Of a stretch of 6,227 nt of DNA, positions 1 to 4,855 are shown in pieces (the stretch's first letter is position 1; each line of letters starts with the position of its first letter). The stretch is from an uncultured Clostridia bacterium (GTDB lineage Bacteria; Bacillota; Clostridia; Christensenellales; CAG-314). The position numbers were made by a program, and so were the translations under genes. Below the pieces are notes generated by a model. That model made no database searches. It was not told where the DNA came from and saw nothing but the letters and a program-made list of their open reading frames with translations. The DNA is taken from positions 1 to 6,227 of the forward strand of contig CAKQXG010000123.1 in the NCBI GenBank assembly GCA_934281515.1, read 5' to 3'.

Positions 1-2
1 AC

Positions 3-89
3 GTAATTGCACTTGCGTTGGCATTCAGCATTATTCCTATTGTGGAATTGCAAAAACTTATCGTCCGCGCTTGCAAGAGAAAGAAGTAA
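3..89 (+). CDS. C-terminal end of a probable P-type cation-transporting ATPase (5' end outside window)
   Basis: An open frame enters from the left edge and stops at TAA 87-89, giving 28 residues: a hydrophobic stretch of about 13 residues (VIALALAFSIIPI), then VELQKLIVRA and a basic tail CKRKK. A last membrane helix ending in a (V)ELxKLI-type motif and a short basic cytosolic tail is what the C-terminal membrane domain of calcium-type P-type ATPases (cation ATPase C family) usually looks like. Such enzymes pump divalent cations across the cytoplasmic membrane using ATP. Only the last helix is visible, with no catalytic motif, so the family call rests on resemblance of this short tail; another polytopic transporter is possible. 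A hairpin begins 27 bases after the stop and may end the transcript. Confidence 0.45.
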   Translation, partial: VIALALAFSIIPIVELQKLIVRACKRKK

Positions 90-116
90 AATACAAATAT
101 AAAAATATGTGTAAGT

Positions 117-150
117 GGGAAACTTTTTTTCGGAAAGTTTCCCCTTTTCC
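117..150 (+). repeat. Palindromic hairpin 1, possible terminator of the upstream gene
   Basis: A perfect 10-bp inverted repeat, GGGAAACTTT at 117-126 and AAAGTTTCCC at 134-143, encloses a 7-base loop (TTTTCGG). It is followed by CTTTTCC, a weak T-tract. It lies 27 bases after the stop of the upstream partial gene, so it could act as an intrinsic terminator. It resembles hairpin 2 (183-222) in stem sequence and in the CCCCTTTTCC string after it, so it may instead be one unit of a dispersed palindromic repeat. Confidence 0.5.
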
Positions 151-182
151 ATACACGACCAATTCAAAGACCGGTGGTTATT

Positions 183-222
183 GTGGGGAGAAACCTTTTC
201 GCCGAAAAGCGTTTCTCCCCAC
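183..222. repeat. Palindromic hairpin 2 (long stem, REP-like)
   Basis: The arms GTGGGGAGAAAC (183-194) and GTTTCTCCCCAC (211-222) are perfectly complementary over 12 bp. The pairing continues inward as C195-G209 (C210 bulged), T196-T199 with A205-A208, and C200-G204, leaving a 3-base loop. That is about 18 paired bases, far stronger than a chance hairpin. ACACCCCTTTTCC follows, so there is no proper T-run and a simple terminator is unlikely. Two related palindromes only 40 bases apart suggest a REP-like or miniature dispersed element. Copies elsewhere in the genome cannot be checked from the window. Confidence 0.55.
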
Positions 223-314
223 ACCCCTTTTCCAAAAGCTTTGGAGTAATATTGTGCTACGCAAAATATAAACGCCGAACATATTTAGACGACGAAATAA
301 ACGCCTTCAAATTT

Positions 315-379
315 GACCACCTGACGTGGATGCACTACACTTCGGACAAAAACTTAATGAAACGGCGTAGATTGGGGCA
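315..379. repeat. Imperfect direct repeat, copy 1 (65 bp)
   Basis: This block matches 470-534 at 54 of 65 positions without gaps. Two 16-base blocks are identical in both copies: 315-330 (starting GACCACCTGACGTGGA) and 358-373 (TGAAACGGCGTAGATT). Nine of the eleven differences are transitions. The start contains CCAC-CTGAC-GTGG, a small 4-bp inverted repeat. The copies are 155 bases apart, which is not a multiple of three, so they cannot be tandem units of one reading frame. Confidence 0.75.
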
Positions 380-469
380 GATAGTGGCAACAGTTGACGG
401 CAACACAATGGAGCGTACTCAGACGTACGTGACTGATTGGGGACGGCAAACGTAGCCGCCAGATGCGCC

Positions 470-534
470 GACCACCTGACGTGGACGCGCTACTCTTCGA
501 GCAAAAATTCAGTGAAACGGCGTAGATTAATGCA
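470..534. repeat. Imperfect direct repeat, copy 2 (65 bp)
   Basis: Second copy of the 315-379 block, with identical 16-base cores at 470-485 and 513-528. It ends 16 bases before the recX -35 element, so it directly abuts the recX promoter region. The 90 bases between the copies contain a small hairpin, CGTAC (414-418) with GTACG (425-429), and no credible gene. Confidence 0.75.
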
Positions 535-549
535 ACACTTTTTTTGTAG

Positions 550-578
550 TTGCACGTTAGACAAATACGTGGTACAAT
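550..578 (+). promoter_or_regulatory. Sigma-A-type promoter for recX
   Basis: TTGCAC at 550-555 is followed, after exactly 17 bases, by TACAAT at 573-578, with a TGG (570-572) that fits an extended -10 (TGn). The predicted start of transcription is near 585, giving a leader of about 25 bases before the recX ATG at 610. The -10 is strong and the -35 is only half consensus. Confidence 0.65.
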
Positions 579-609
579 AGTGACAATTTAAAAAAAATCG
601 GAAAACAAA

Positions 610-1242
610 ATGTCAAAAATAACAGATATACAACCGCAAAAAAACAACAAAAACCGCGTAAACGTGTACGTCGACGGACAATATACCCTTGCGCTCGAGC
701 TACTGACCGTGGTAAAACTAGGGTTGAAGATCGGCAACGAAGTGACCGAAGAGACCTTGCGCGAAGCAAGTTTGGACACGGAAAAGTCCGTCGCGCTGGA
801 ACGTGCCATGAACTACATTGCACGCGGACGGCGCACGTCGGCGCAAATGCGCAAGTACCTTGTCGGCAAGCAGTACTCCGACGACGTTGTCGACTACGTA
901 ATGGACAAAATGAAGTACTACGGATATGTCGACGACCAGGCATACGCAGCCGCATACGTTGAGCAAAATATGTCCACCAAGGGCGCGCGACGGCTGAAAC
1001 AGGAGTTGATACAGCGCGGCATATCCGCCGAGCACGCCGAAGCCTACGCCGAGCAGGACGACGAGTTGAGCCGTCAGAACGCCGACCGCCTTGCGCAAAA
1101 ATACATGCGTGGCAAGACGGGCGACATCAAGACTCTTGTCAGGTTGCAACGGTATCTCGTATCGCGCGGATACGACTACGACACGGTAAACGAAATTGCA
1201 CGCCGATACAAGTCCGCCGACCAACCCGACATGGACGACTAG
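610..1242 (+). CDS. recX: Regulatory protein RecX
   Basis: This 210-residue protein has the all-helical three-helix repeats of the RecX family. Known RecX proteins bind RecA filaments in the cytoplasm and modulate, usually inhibit, recombinase and SOS co-protease activity. Residues 1-60 form a variable N-terminal part seen in Firmicutes RecX. The family core starts near residue 62 (ALERAMNYIARGRRTSAQM), continues through YYGYVDDQAYAAAYV (103-117), a hallmark Gly-Tyr-x-Asp-Asp segment, then GARRLKQELIQRGIS (125-139), and a third repeat to about residue 200. The length is normal for the family. The ATG at 610 follows a weak GGA (600-602) with 7 bases of spacing; there is no strong Shine-Dalgarno. 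The gene stands alone behind its own promoter and ends in a CTAG shared with the convergent gene. recA is not in the window. Confidence 0.93.
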   Translation: MSKITDIQPQKNNKNRVNVYVDGQYTLALELLTVVKLGLKIGNEVTEETLREASLDTEKSVALERAMNYIARGRRTSAQMRKYLVGKQYSDDVVDYVMDKMKYYGYVDDQAYAAAYVEQNMSTKGARRLKQELIQRGISAEHAEAYAEQDDELSRQNADRLAQKYMRGKTGDIKTLVRLQRYLVSRGYDYDTVNEIARRYKSADQPDMDD

Positions 1243-1622
1243 TTGGTATGTAACGAGTTGTACTTTTCCACCGCCTTACGATAGCGTGCGGCAACTCCCG
1301 ACAAATACACTTGTTTGTCCTGCGGCGACAATGTTTCCAACAACTGCTTGTCAGCAAGCCGCATAATGGGATTGATTACAAGCTCGTCGCCTGACAACAT
1401 TTCCACCACCTTGGCATAAAACTCTTCTTCCGCGCGGTAACCGTCGTAGTCGTAGATTTGCTGTTCGATACGGCGGCGATGTTCCTCTCCCACTCGTCGG
1501 GGACTGACGCCTGTCGTTGCGGCAACCTCCCTTTCGTGTTGCAACGAGCGTTGCGCGTTTTCCCAAAATCCGTTTTTCATGCGCTCCTTGGCGCGCTTTG
1601 CGTATTCCTTAAATGTCGACAT
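1239..1622 (-). CDS. Small charged hypothetical protein, convergent with recX
   Basis: I do not recognise this family. The start at 1622 (MSTFKEYAKRAKERMKNGFW) is chosen because AAGGAG lies 6 bases upstream of the ATG; an upstream in-frame ATG at 1667 would add 15 residues but has no such site. The product is 127 residues, cytosolic by composition, with no signal peptide or membrane segment. It is rich in Arg, Lys and Glu and mostly helical by eye: a basic N-terminal helix (4-20), a charged middle (HEREVAATT, RRVGEEHRRRIEQQI), then a DEFY-like EEEFYAKVVEML segment and a C-terminal helix RYRKAVEKYNSL. It lies downstream of rpsU on the same strand but beyond the rpsU terminator, and I find no convincing promoter of its own, so read-through is possible. 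Its stop codon TAG (1241-1239) overlaps the recX stop. The good ribosome binding site and a frame open to a precise tail-to-tail junction support a real gene. Confidence 0.75.
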   Translation of the reverse strand: MSTFKEYAKRAKERMKNGFWENAQRSLQHEREVAATTGVSPRRVGEEHRRRIEQQIYDYDGYRAEEEFYAKVVEMLSGDELVINPIMRLADKQLLETLSPQDKQVYLSGVAARYRKAVEKYNSLHTN

Positions 1623-1716
1623 AGTTTTCTCCTTGTACGGCACTCGGCGCGCGTTGCCGATAGACATGCACGGTTCGGTGCCTTATCGTTTTTTGTAGAA
1701 TTTTGTCGGCTTTTGT

Positions 1717-1754
1717 AAAAAACAAAACTGCCTACCGACTCGGTAAGCAGTTTT
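1717..1754 (-). terminator. Intrinsic terminator of rpsU
   Basis: On the minus strand, AAAACTGCTTACCG (1754-1741) pairs with CGGTAGGCAGTTTT (1737-1724) around a 3-base loop. This is a 14-bp stem with one U-G wobble, and it is followed by GTTTTTT (1723-1717). It begins 15 bases after the rpsU stop. The plus strand also has TTTTT at 1751-1755 after the stem, so weak bidirectional action is possible, but recX transcripts would first have to cross the convergent gene. Confidence 0.9.
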
Positions 1755-1769
1755 TCTTTAGTAAAATCA

Positions 1770-1946
1770 TTACATTTTGGAACGTTTGCGAGCAGCTTCC
1801 GCCTTCTTCTTGCGTCGTACGCTGGGCTTCTCGTATTGTTCCTTTTTACGAAGGTCGCCGATGATACCGTCACGGGCGCAACGTCTCTTGAAACGACGCA
1901 ATGCGCTGTCCAACGATTCGTTTTCTCCGACTTTGATTGTTGCCAT
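1770..1946 (-). CDS. rpsU: 30S ribosomal protein bS21
   Basis: The 58-residue product begins MATIKVGENESLDSALRRFK, continues RRCARDGIIGDLRKKEQYEKPS, and ends in a strongly basic tail (RRKKKAEAARKRSKM). This is the standard bS21 sequence and length. bS21 sits on the platform of the small ribosomal subunit near the 3' end of 16S rRNA and helps initiation. The ATG at 1946 is chosen by family alignment; an in-frame ATG nine codons upstream (1973) is not needed. Upstream of 1946 is AAAGGGGG with 10 bases of spacing and a second purine run (AAAAGGAA) touching the start, so the ribosome binding site is longer-spaced than usual. It is flanked by its own promoter (1997-2025) and terminator (1717-1754), so it appears monocistronic. 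Confidence 0.96.
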   Translation of the reverse strand: MATIKVGENESLDSALRRFKRRCARDGIIGDLRKKEQYEKPSVRRKKKAEAARKRSKM

Positions 1947-1996
1947 TTCCTTTTCGCCCCCTTTCCCGTACATCGGGTCATTTTTCGTACCTATAC

Positions 1997-2025
1997 ATTA
2001 TTACATATCAACGGTTGTTTGTCAA
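1997..2025 (-). promoter_or_regulatory. Strong sigma-A-type promoter for rpsU
   Basis: On the minus strand, a perfect TTGACA (2025-2020) is separated by 17 bases from AATAAT (2002-1997), which matches TATAAT at 5 of 6 positions. TGT directly before the -10 fits an extended -10. The start of transcription would be near 1990, leaving a leader of about 44 bases before the rpsU ATG. This is the most consensus-like promoter in the window, as expected for a ribosomal protein gene. Confidence 0.85.
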
Positions 2026-2123
2026 TCGATTTTTGACAAATTTACAAATACTTTTTGGTAAAGTTCAGGTTTGAATACTAGTAGCTAAAATCGGCTCAAG
2101 TTTGTTCTTCGGGTCAATCGCCG

Positions 2124-2612
2124 CTACTCCAGACGCAGCCTTCCTTCCACCAATTTGTACACGGGAAATGCCACTACCGAGCATGCCGCGCCCTGCAACA
2201 GGTTGGACGGAATGTCGACAAGCGCCGTTTCCGCTCCGAACAGAAAAATCTCGTACACAAAGTACCCCAAAGCCAATACGATTGTTGCCGCAACAAAGGA
2301 CAACACGACAATCCACCATTTGCGCCCTGCGCGGCACACAAGCCACACAACGACAACCATCAATGCCTTTACAACGGCAGTGACAGGCGCATAGGCGACG
2401 TAGCCCGAGGCAAGGTCGGCGAGCGAACCTCCGAGCGCGGAAGCCACAGCGGCATAGGGCAAGGGCAACAACAGCGCAGACAGCAACACAAACACGTCGC
2501 CAATATGTACATATCCTGCTCCGCCTGCAATGGGAATTTGCAAATAAGCGGTACAAACAAATGTCAACGCCGCAAACAACGCAGCGTAAATACAGCACTT
2601 CAACTTGGACAT
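2124..2612 (-). CDS. ECF transporter S component, riboflavin-transporter-like family (substrate unknown)
   Basis: The 162-residue product is very hydrophobic, with about five to six membrane segments (roughly 7-24, 38-56, 76-94, 100-118 and 136-154). Its signatures are YVHIGDVFVLLSALLLP (34-50), GGSLADLASGYVAYAP (61-76) with the following TAVVKALM, and a late IPSNLLQG (134-141). These match the substrate-binding (S) component family that includes the ECF riboflavin/HMP-type transporters (Pfam ECF-ribofla_trS). S components bind a vitamin in the membrane and work with an EcfA-EcfA'-EcfT module, none of which is present here. The start at 2612 follows GCAGGTG with 5 bases of spacing; an in-frame upstream extension to 2693 would overlap the HIT gene. 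It begins 14 bases after the HIT stop, so the two are probably co-transcribed. No clear terminator follows. The substrate cannot be read from the sequence. Confidence 0.87.
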   Translation of the reverse strand: MSKLKCCIYAALFAALTFVCTAYLQIPIAGGAGYVHIGDVFVLLSALLLPLPYAAVASALGGSLADLASGYVAYAPVTAVVKALMVVVVWLVCRAGRKWWIVVLSFVAATIVLALGYFVYEIFLFGAETALVDIPSNLLQGAACSVVAFPVYKLVEGRLRLE

Positions 2613-2626
2613 CGTAACACCTGCCG

Positions 2627-3034
2627 TCAGTCGAGCTTCAATTGGTCGCAGATTGCGGCAAGGTCGTAGTCGTGCTTGTCGCGGAATGGCCATGAGTGTA
2701 CTTCGTCGCCGTTTTTACGCGGAATGATGTGGAAATGCAGGTGAAACACCGATTGTTCGGCAGCCGCGCCGCTTGCATTTAGTATGTTTACCCCATTGTA
2801 GCCAAGGTCGTCCACATAGTGTTTCGCAATCTTTTGCACGGCGGTAATCACGTGCGACAACACAAACGGATCGCAATCCAACACATTGGTCGCATGCTCC
2901 TTGGGTATCACAAGCGTATGCCCGTACACATCGCATGCAATGTCCAAAAAGGCGTACACATAGTTGTCCTCGTAGATTTTGTAGGACGGAATTTCACCGT
3001 CGATAATCTTACAAAACAAACAATCTTTGCTCAT
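2627..3034 (-). CDS. HIT family (histidine triad) nucleotide-binding protein, HINT-like
   Basis: This 135-residue cytosolic protein contains the histidine triad H98-L-H100-F-H102-II within QSVFHLHFHIIPR. In this family the triad forms the catalytic site for hydrolysing nucleoside phosphoramidates and related phosphate esters. C5 and C8 (CLFC), H47 (PKEH) and H98 are placed as in zinc-binding HINT proteins. The N-terminal DCLFCKIIDGEIPS and the GHTLVIPKEH segment (38-47) are typical of bacterial Hit/HINT. The length is normal. AAGGAG sits 7 bases upstream of the ATG at 3034, a clear start. It follows coaX after a 102-base gap, which holds a 19-base inverted repeat, and precedes the second ECF S gene by 14 bases. 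The physiological substrate of bacterial HINT proteins is generally unknown. Confidence 0.94.
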   Translation of the reverse strand: MSKDCLFCKIIDGEIPSYKIYEDNYVYAFLDIACDVYGHTLVIPKEHATNVLDCDPFVLSHVITAVQKIAKHYVDDLGYNGVNILNASGAAAEQSVFHLHFHIIPRKNGDEVHSWPFRDKHDYDLAAICDQLKLD

Positions 3035-3070
3035 AGTACTTCTCCTTACAAGGTATTTTTGTCAAGTTTG

Positions 3071-3089
3071 GTATCAAAAAAGTTGATAC
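3071..3089. promoter_or_regulatory. Perfect inverted repeat in the coaX-HIT gap
   Basis: GTATCAA (3071-3077) and TTGATAC (3083-3089) form a perfect 7-bp inverted repeat with a 5-base spacer. On the minus strand it overlaps TATCAA (3088-3083), which sits 16 bases after TTGTCG and could be a weak -10. It could be an operator or a small RNA hairpin 37 bases before the HIT start. Function is inferred only from position and symmetry. Confidence 0.3.
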
Positions 3090-3136
3090 GTATGTAAAAA
3101 TTGCCGACAATCCGACAAATTTCGCCTTTTTCGATG

Positions 3137-3910
3137 TTACTGACGATTTAGTTTGTATATACGGTACAACCCTTTAAGCGACAGTTCCCGATCGATCTTG
3201 TCAAACATCGGTTCAACGTTGTACACAATGCGCGACAGTCCGCCCGTGGCAATCACCTTGGCATCGACAAGTCCCGTTTCCGCCTTGATACGCTCTATCA
3301 TATACTTCACTTGTCCTGCCATGCCGTAAATTACGCCGCTCTGTATTGCTTTGCCCGTGGACTGACCCACCACCTTTTGCGGCGTTTCCAATTCCACATT
3401 GGGCAGTTTTGCCGTGCATTTGGCAAGTGCCTCTACGGTAGACTTCAGACCCAGTGTGATTGCGCCGCCGATAAACTCATGGTTGCCGTTGACAACGTTG
3501 TAGGTAGTAGCCGTGCCGAAGTCCACAAGGATAAATGGCGCGCCATACTCCTTGTCGGCGGCAACGCAAGTTATTATGCGGTCACTGCCGAGTTCGCGCG
3601 GAAAGTCGTACTTGATGGCAAGTCCGGTCTTTACGCCAACCCCCACTACAAGCGGCTTTACGCCGAACACGTATTGTATCACGTTGGTAAACGTGTAATC
3701 CAGTTGCGGAATGACCGACGAGACTATCGCGCCCGTAACGGACTTTTCCGCTATGCCGCTGTGCGACAGCAGTTGCAACAACAACGCGACATACTCGTCC
3801 GAAGTGCGGTTGACGTCGGTACTCATTTTAAACGATTGGGCAAGCTTGCCGCCTTCGTCAAACAAACCTATTTTTATGTTGGTATTGCCTATATCTACGG
3901 TAAATATCAT
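3137..3910 (-). CDS. coaX: Type III pantothenate kinase
   Basis: The 257-residue product has the motifs of CoaX in order. They are DIGNTNIKIGLFD (6-18, phosphate binding), PRELGSDRI (104-112, containing the catalytic-type Asp110), LVDFGTATTYNVV (128-140, with Asp130 as the usual monovalent-cation ligand), FIGGAITLGL (146-155) and ATGGLS (221-226). Length and motif spacing are normal for the acetate-kinase/Hsp70 fold family. The enzyme phosphorylates pantothenate with ATP, the first step of coenzyme A synthesis; type III enzymes are known to be insensitive to CoA feedback and to need K+ or NH4+. The Asn commonly found just before the Pro of the xNP...GxDR motif is Phe here (YDFPRELGSDR), and GADR reads GSDR; both are probably tolerated. 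GGAG lies 7 bases before the ATG at 3910. It is 59 bases downstream of the PanT-like gene, pointing to a pantothenate uptake and activation unit. Confidence 0.96.
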   Translation of the reverse strand: MIFTVDIGNTNIKIGLFDEGGKLAQSFKMSTDVNRTSDEYVALLLQLLSHSGIAEKSVTGAIVSSVIPQLDYTFTNVIQYVFGVKPLVVGVGVKTGLAIKYDFPRELGSDRIITCVAADKEYGAPFILVDFGTATTYNVVNGNHEFIGGAITLGLKSTVEALAKCTAKLPNVELETPQKVVGQSTGKAIQSGVIYGMAGQVKYMIERIKAETGLVDAKVIATGGLSRIVYNVEPMFDKIDRELSLKGLYRIYKLNRQ

Positions 3911-3969
3911 TCGTTTTCTCCGTCCAAATGTGCGGTTTTGTCGTCGTTTTGTTGGTACGTATATGTTTT

Positions 3970-4593
3970 TTACGTACCGCTGTCGGTATTGGTCACTGCC
4001 GAGCCGCGTTTGGGATTGTTGCCGTCAATGCCTAGTTTAAGTCCTCTGCGCACGCCCAGAACAATCGGCGAAACACCCACAAAAGCCAATGTGTACTCCG
4101 GTAAAATGTTGATTACCGCAAGCGACTGTATAGCTAGCGCCAAACTGCCGTACATGTCGGTAAACAATGTCAGCGCACCGAGAAACAGCACGGTGTTTGT
4201 GACAAGTCCCACCGCCGTCGCAGCGCACATTGCGGCAACCTGACAAGCGCGTTGCTTGTCGCTTTTGCGAGTAAGCCACAGTACCAGACGATACACGCCA
4301 AAGGCAACTACGCCCACGACAAGGCGAGGCACAACAGAAATCAGCGGATTTTGACTGGACACCTTGCTGAAAGGGAACGCCAAAACAAAAGACGACAGAC
4401 CCATAAACGCAAATGCAAGAAAACCGTCAAGCCAACTGTTGAACAAAAAGCACAACACGAAGGTGACAAGCAACTCCACCGTTGCCCCTGCAATGGGCAA
4501 GCCAAGCGTAATGACTCTGTCGACAAGTGTAGCGACAATGATAGCCGCAAACATCAGCGCATAACGCGCCACGCGACCTGCTTTGTTTACCAT
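3970..4593 (-). CDS. ECF transporter S component, probable pantothenate uptake protein (PanT-like)
   Basis: The 207-residue protein has about six membrane segments (approximately 10-28, 36-54, 57-74, 86-106, 118-142 and 164-182). It carries NPLISVVPRLVVGVVAFGVYRL (82-103; shown in parts: NPLISVVPR, then LVVGVVAFGVYRL) and GLVTNTVLFLGAL (129-141), the pattern of the ECF substrate-component family that includes PanT and FolT. The start at 4593 (MVNKAGRVARYALM) is chosen because GAGG lies 5 bases upstream; the frame stays open to a GTG at 4677, but that has no ribosome binding site and would add a polar stretch within the transcript leader. It is the first gene of the minus-strand group and is directly followed by coaX. 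That neighbour is the main reason to infer pantothenate rather than another vitamin. It would need an EcfA-EcfA'-EcfT module from elsewhere in the genome. The C-terminal 25 residues are polar. Confidence 0.82.
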   Translation of the reverse strand: MVNKAGRVARYALMFAAIIVATLVDRVITLGLPIAGATVELLVTFVLCFLFNSWLDGFLAFAFMGLSSFVLAFPFSKVSSQNPLISVVPRLVVGVVAFGVYRLVLWLTRKSDKQRACQVAAMCAATAVGLVTNTVLFLGALTLFTDMYGSLALAIQSLAVINILPEYTLAFVGVSPIVLGVRRGLKLGIDGNNPKRGSAVTNTDSGT

Positions 4594-4629
4594 ACAAACC
4601 TCAATATCGTCCGCGACAATGCGGTACGA

Positions 4630-4651
4630 ATCTTTTTTGCGGTAAAAAGAT
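4630..4651 (-). other. AU-rich hairpin in the leader of the PanT-coaX transcript
   Basis: In the minus-strand leader, ATCTTTTT (4651-4644) pairs with AAAAAGAT (4637-4630) around ACCGCA. TACCGCA occurs twice in the leader, once overlapping the loop and once just downstream (4628-4622). The stem has one G-C pair only, so it is weak. I recognise no riboswitch class in this leader of about 97 bases. Confidence 0.3.
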
Positions 4652-4696
4652 AAAAAAGTAAAGTATCGTTTCGCCACGCGAATACGACCTAGTTTT

Positions 4697-4725
4697 ATTG
4701 TAGCAAATTTTGCCTGAAATTACAA
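4697..4725 (-). promoter_or_regulatory. Sigma-A-type promoter of the PanT-coaX-HIT-ECF group
   Basis: On the minus strand TTGTAA (4725-4720) is separated by 17 bases from TACAAT (4702-4697), the same -10 hexamer as the recX promoter. Transcription would start near 4690, about 97 bases before the chosen PanT-like ATG. This supports the start at 4593, because the GTG at 4677 would leave almost no leader. Confidence 0.7.
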
Positions 4726-4769
4726 CGAATTTAGTCGATTATTTTTAAAAACTTTACTCAATTATTTTA

Positions 4770-4789
4770 ATCGAAGTTTTTTATTCGAT
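4770..4789. other. Short inverted repeat upstream of the PanT-coaX promoter
   Basis: ATCGAA (4770-4775) and TTCGAT (4784-4789) form a 6-bp inverted repeat with an 8-base A/T spacer, about 45 bases upstream of the -35 element. The surrounding 4726-4813 stretch is very AT-rich and contains no gene. This could be a regulator site or chance in AT-rich DNA. Confidence 0.2.
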
Positions 4790-4813
4790 GCGCCTTTTCA
4801 AACGACGTAATAC

Positions 4814-4841
4814 AAAAATACCCCGCTCGATTGAGCGGGGT
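4814..4841 (-). terminator. Strong intrinsic terminator of the surface-protein gene
   Basis: On the minus strand, CCCCGCTC (4840-4833), loop AATC, and GAGCGGGG (4828-4821) form a GC-rich 8-bp stem, extended by one A-T pair, followed by TATTTTTG (4820-4813). It lies 15 bases after the stop of the surface-protein gene and insulates the PanT-coaX promoter from transcription coming from it. Confidence 0.92.
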
Positions 4842-4855
4842 GGAAAAGCATTTAG

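Noticed and set aside
71..455. Two plus-strand frames (71-271 and 174-455) over the intergenic region
   Set aside because: They run through the two palindromic hairpins and one copy of the direct repeat, have no ribosome binding site, and their sequence is explained by the repeats. The second repeat copy is out of frame with the first.
302..534. CRISPR array
   Set aside because: Only two copies, 65 bp long and 83 percent identical with a 90-base spacer, and no cas genes; this is not a CRISPR geometry.
718..1224. 168-codon minus-strand frame inside recX
   Set aside because: Antisense shadow of recX, no start signal and no recognisable domain.
2065..2598. 177-codon minus-strand frame overlapping the second ECF gene
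   Set aside because: Its Cys- and Arg-rich product has no family features, while the overlapping 2124-2612 frame has clear ECF S motifs and a ribosome binding site.
3311..4243. Long plus-strand frame of 310 codons
   Set aside because: It is antisense to coaX and the PanT-like gene, both of which have strong family motifs; the frame is a by-product of their codon use.
4594..4677. N-terminal extension of the PanT-like protein from GTG at 4677
   Set aside because: No Shine-Dalgarno before the GTG, it lies almost at the predicted transcription start, and the added residues are polar and precede the first natural membrane segment. ATG at 4593 has GAGG at good spacing.
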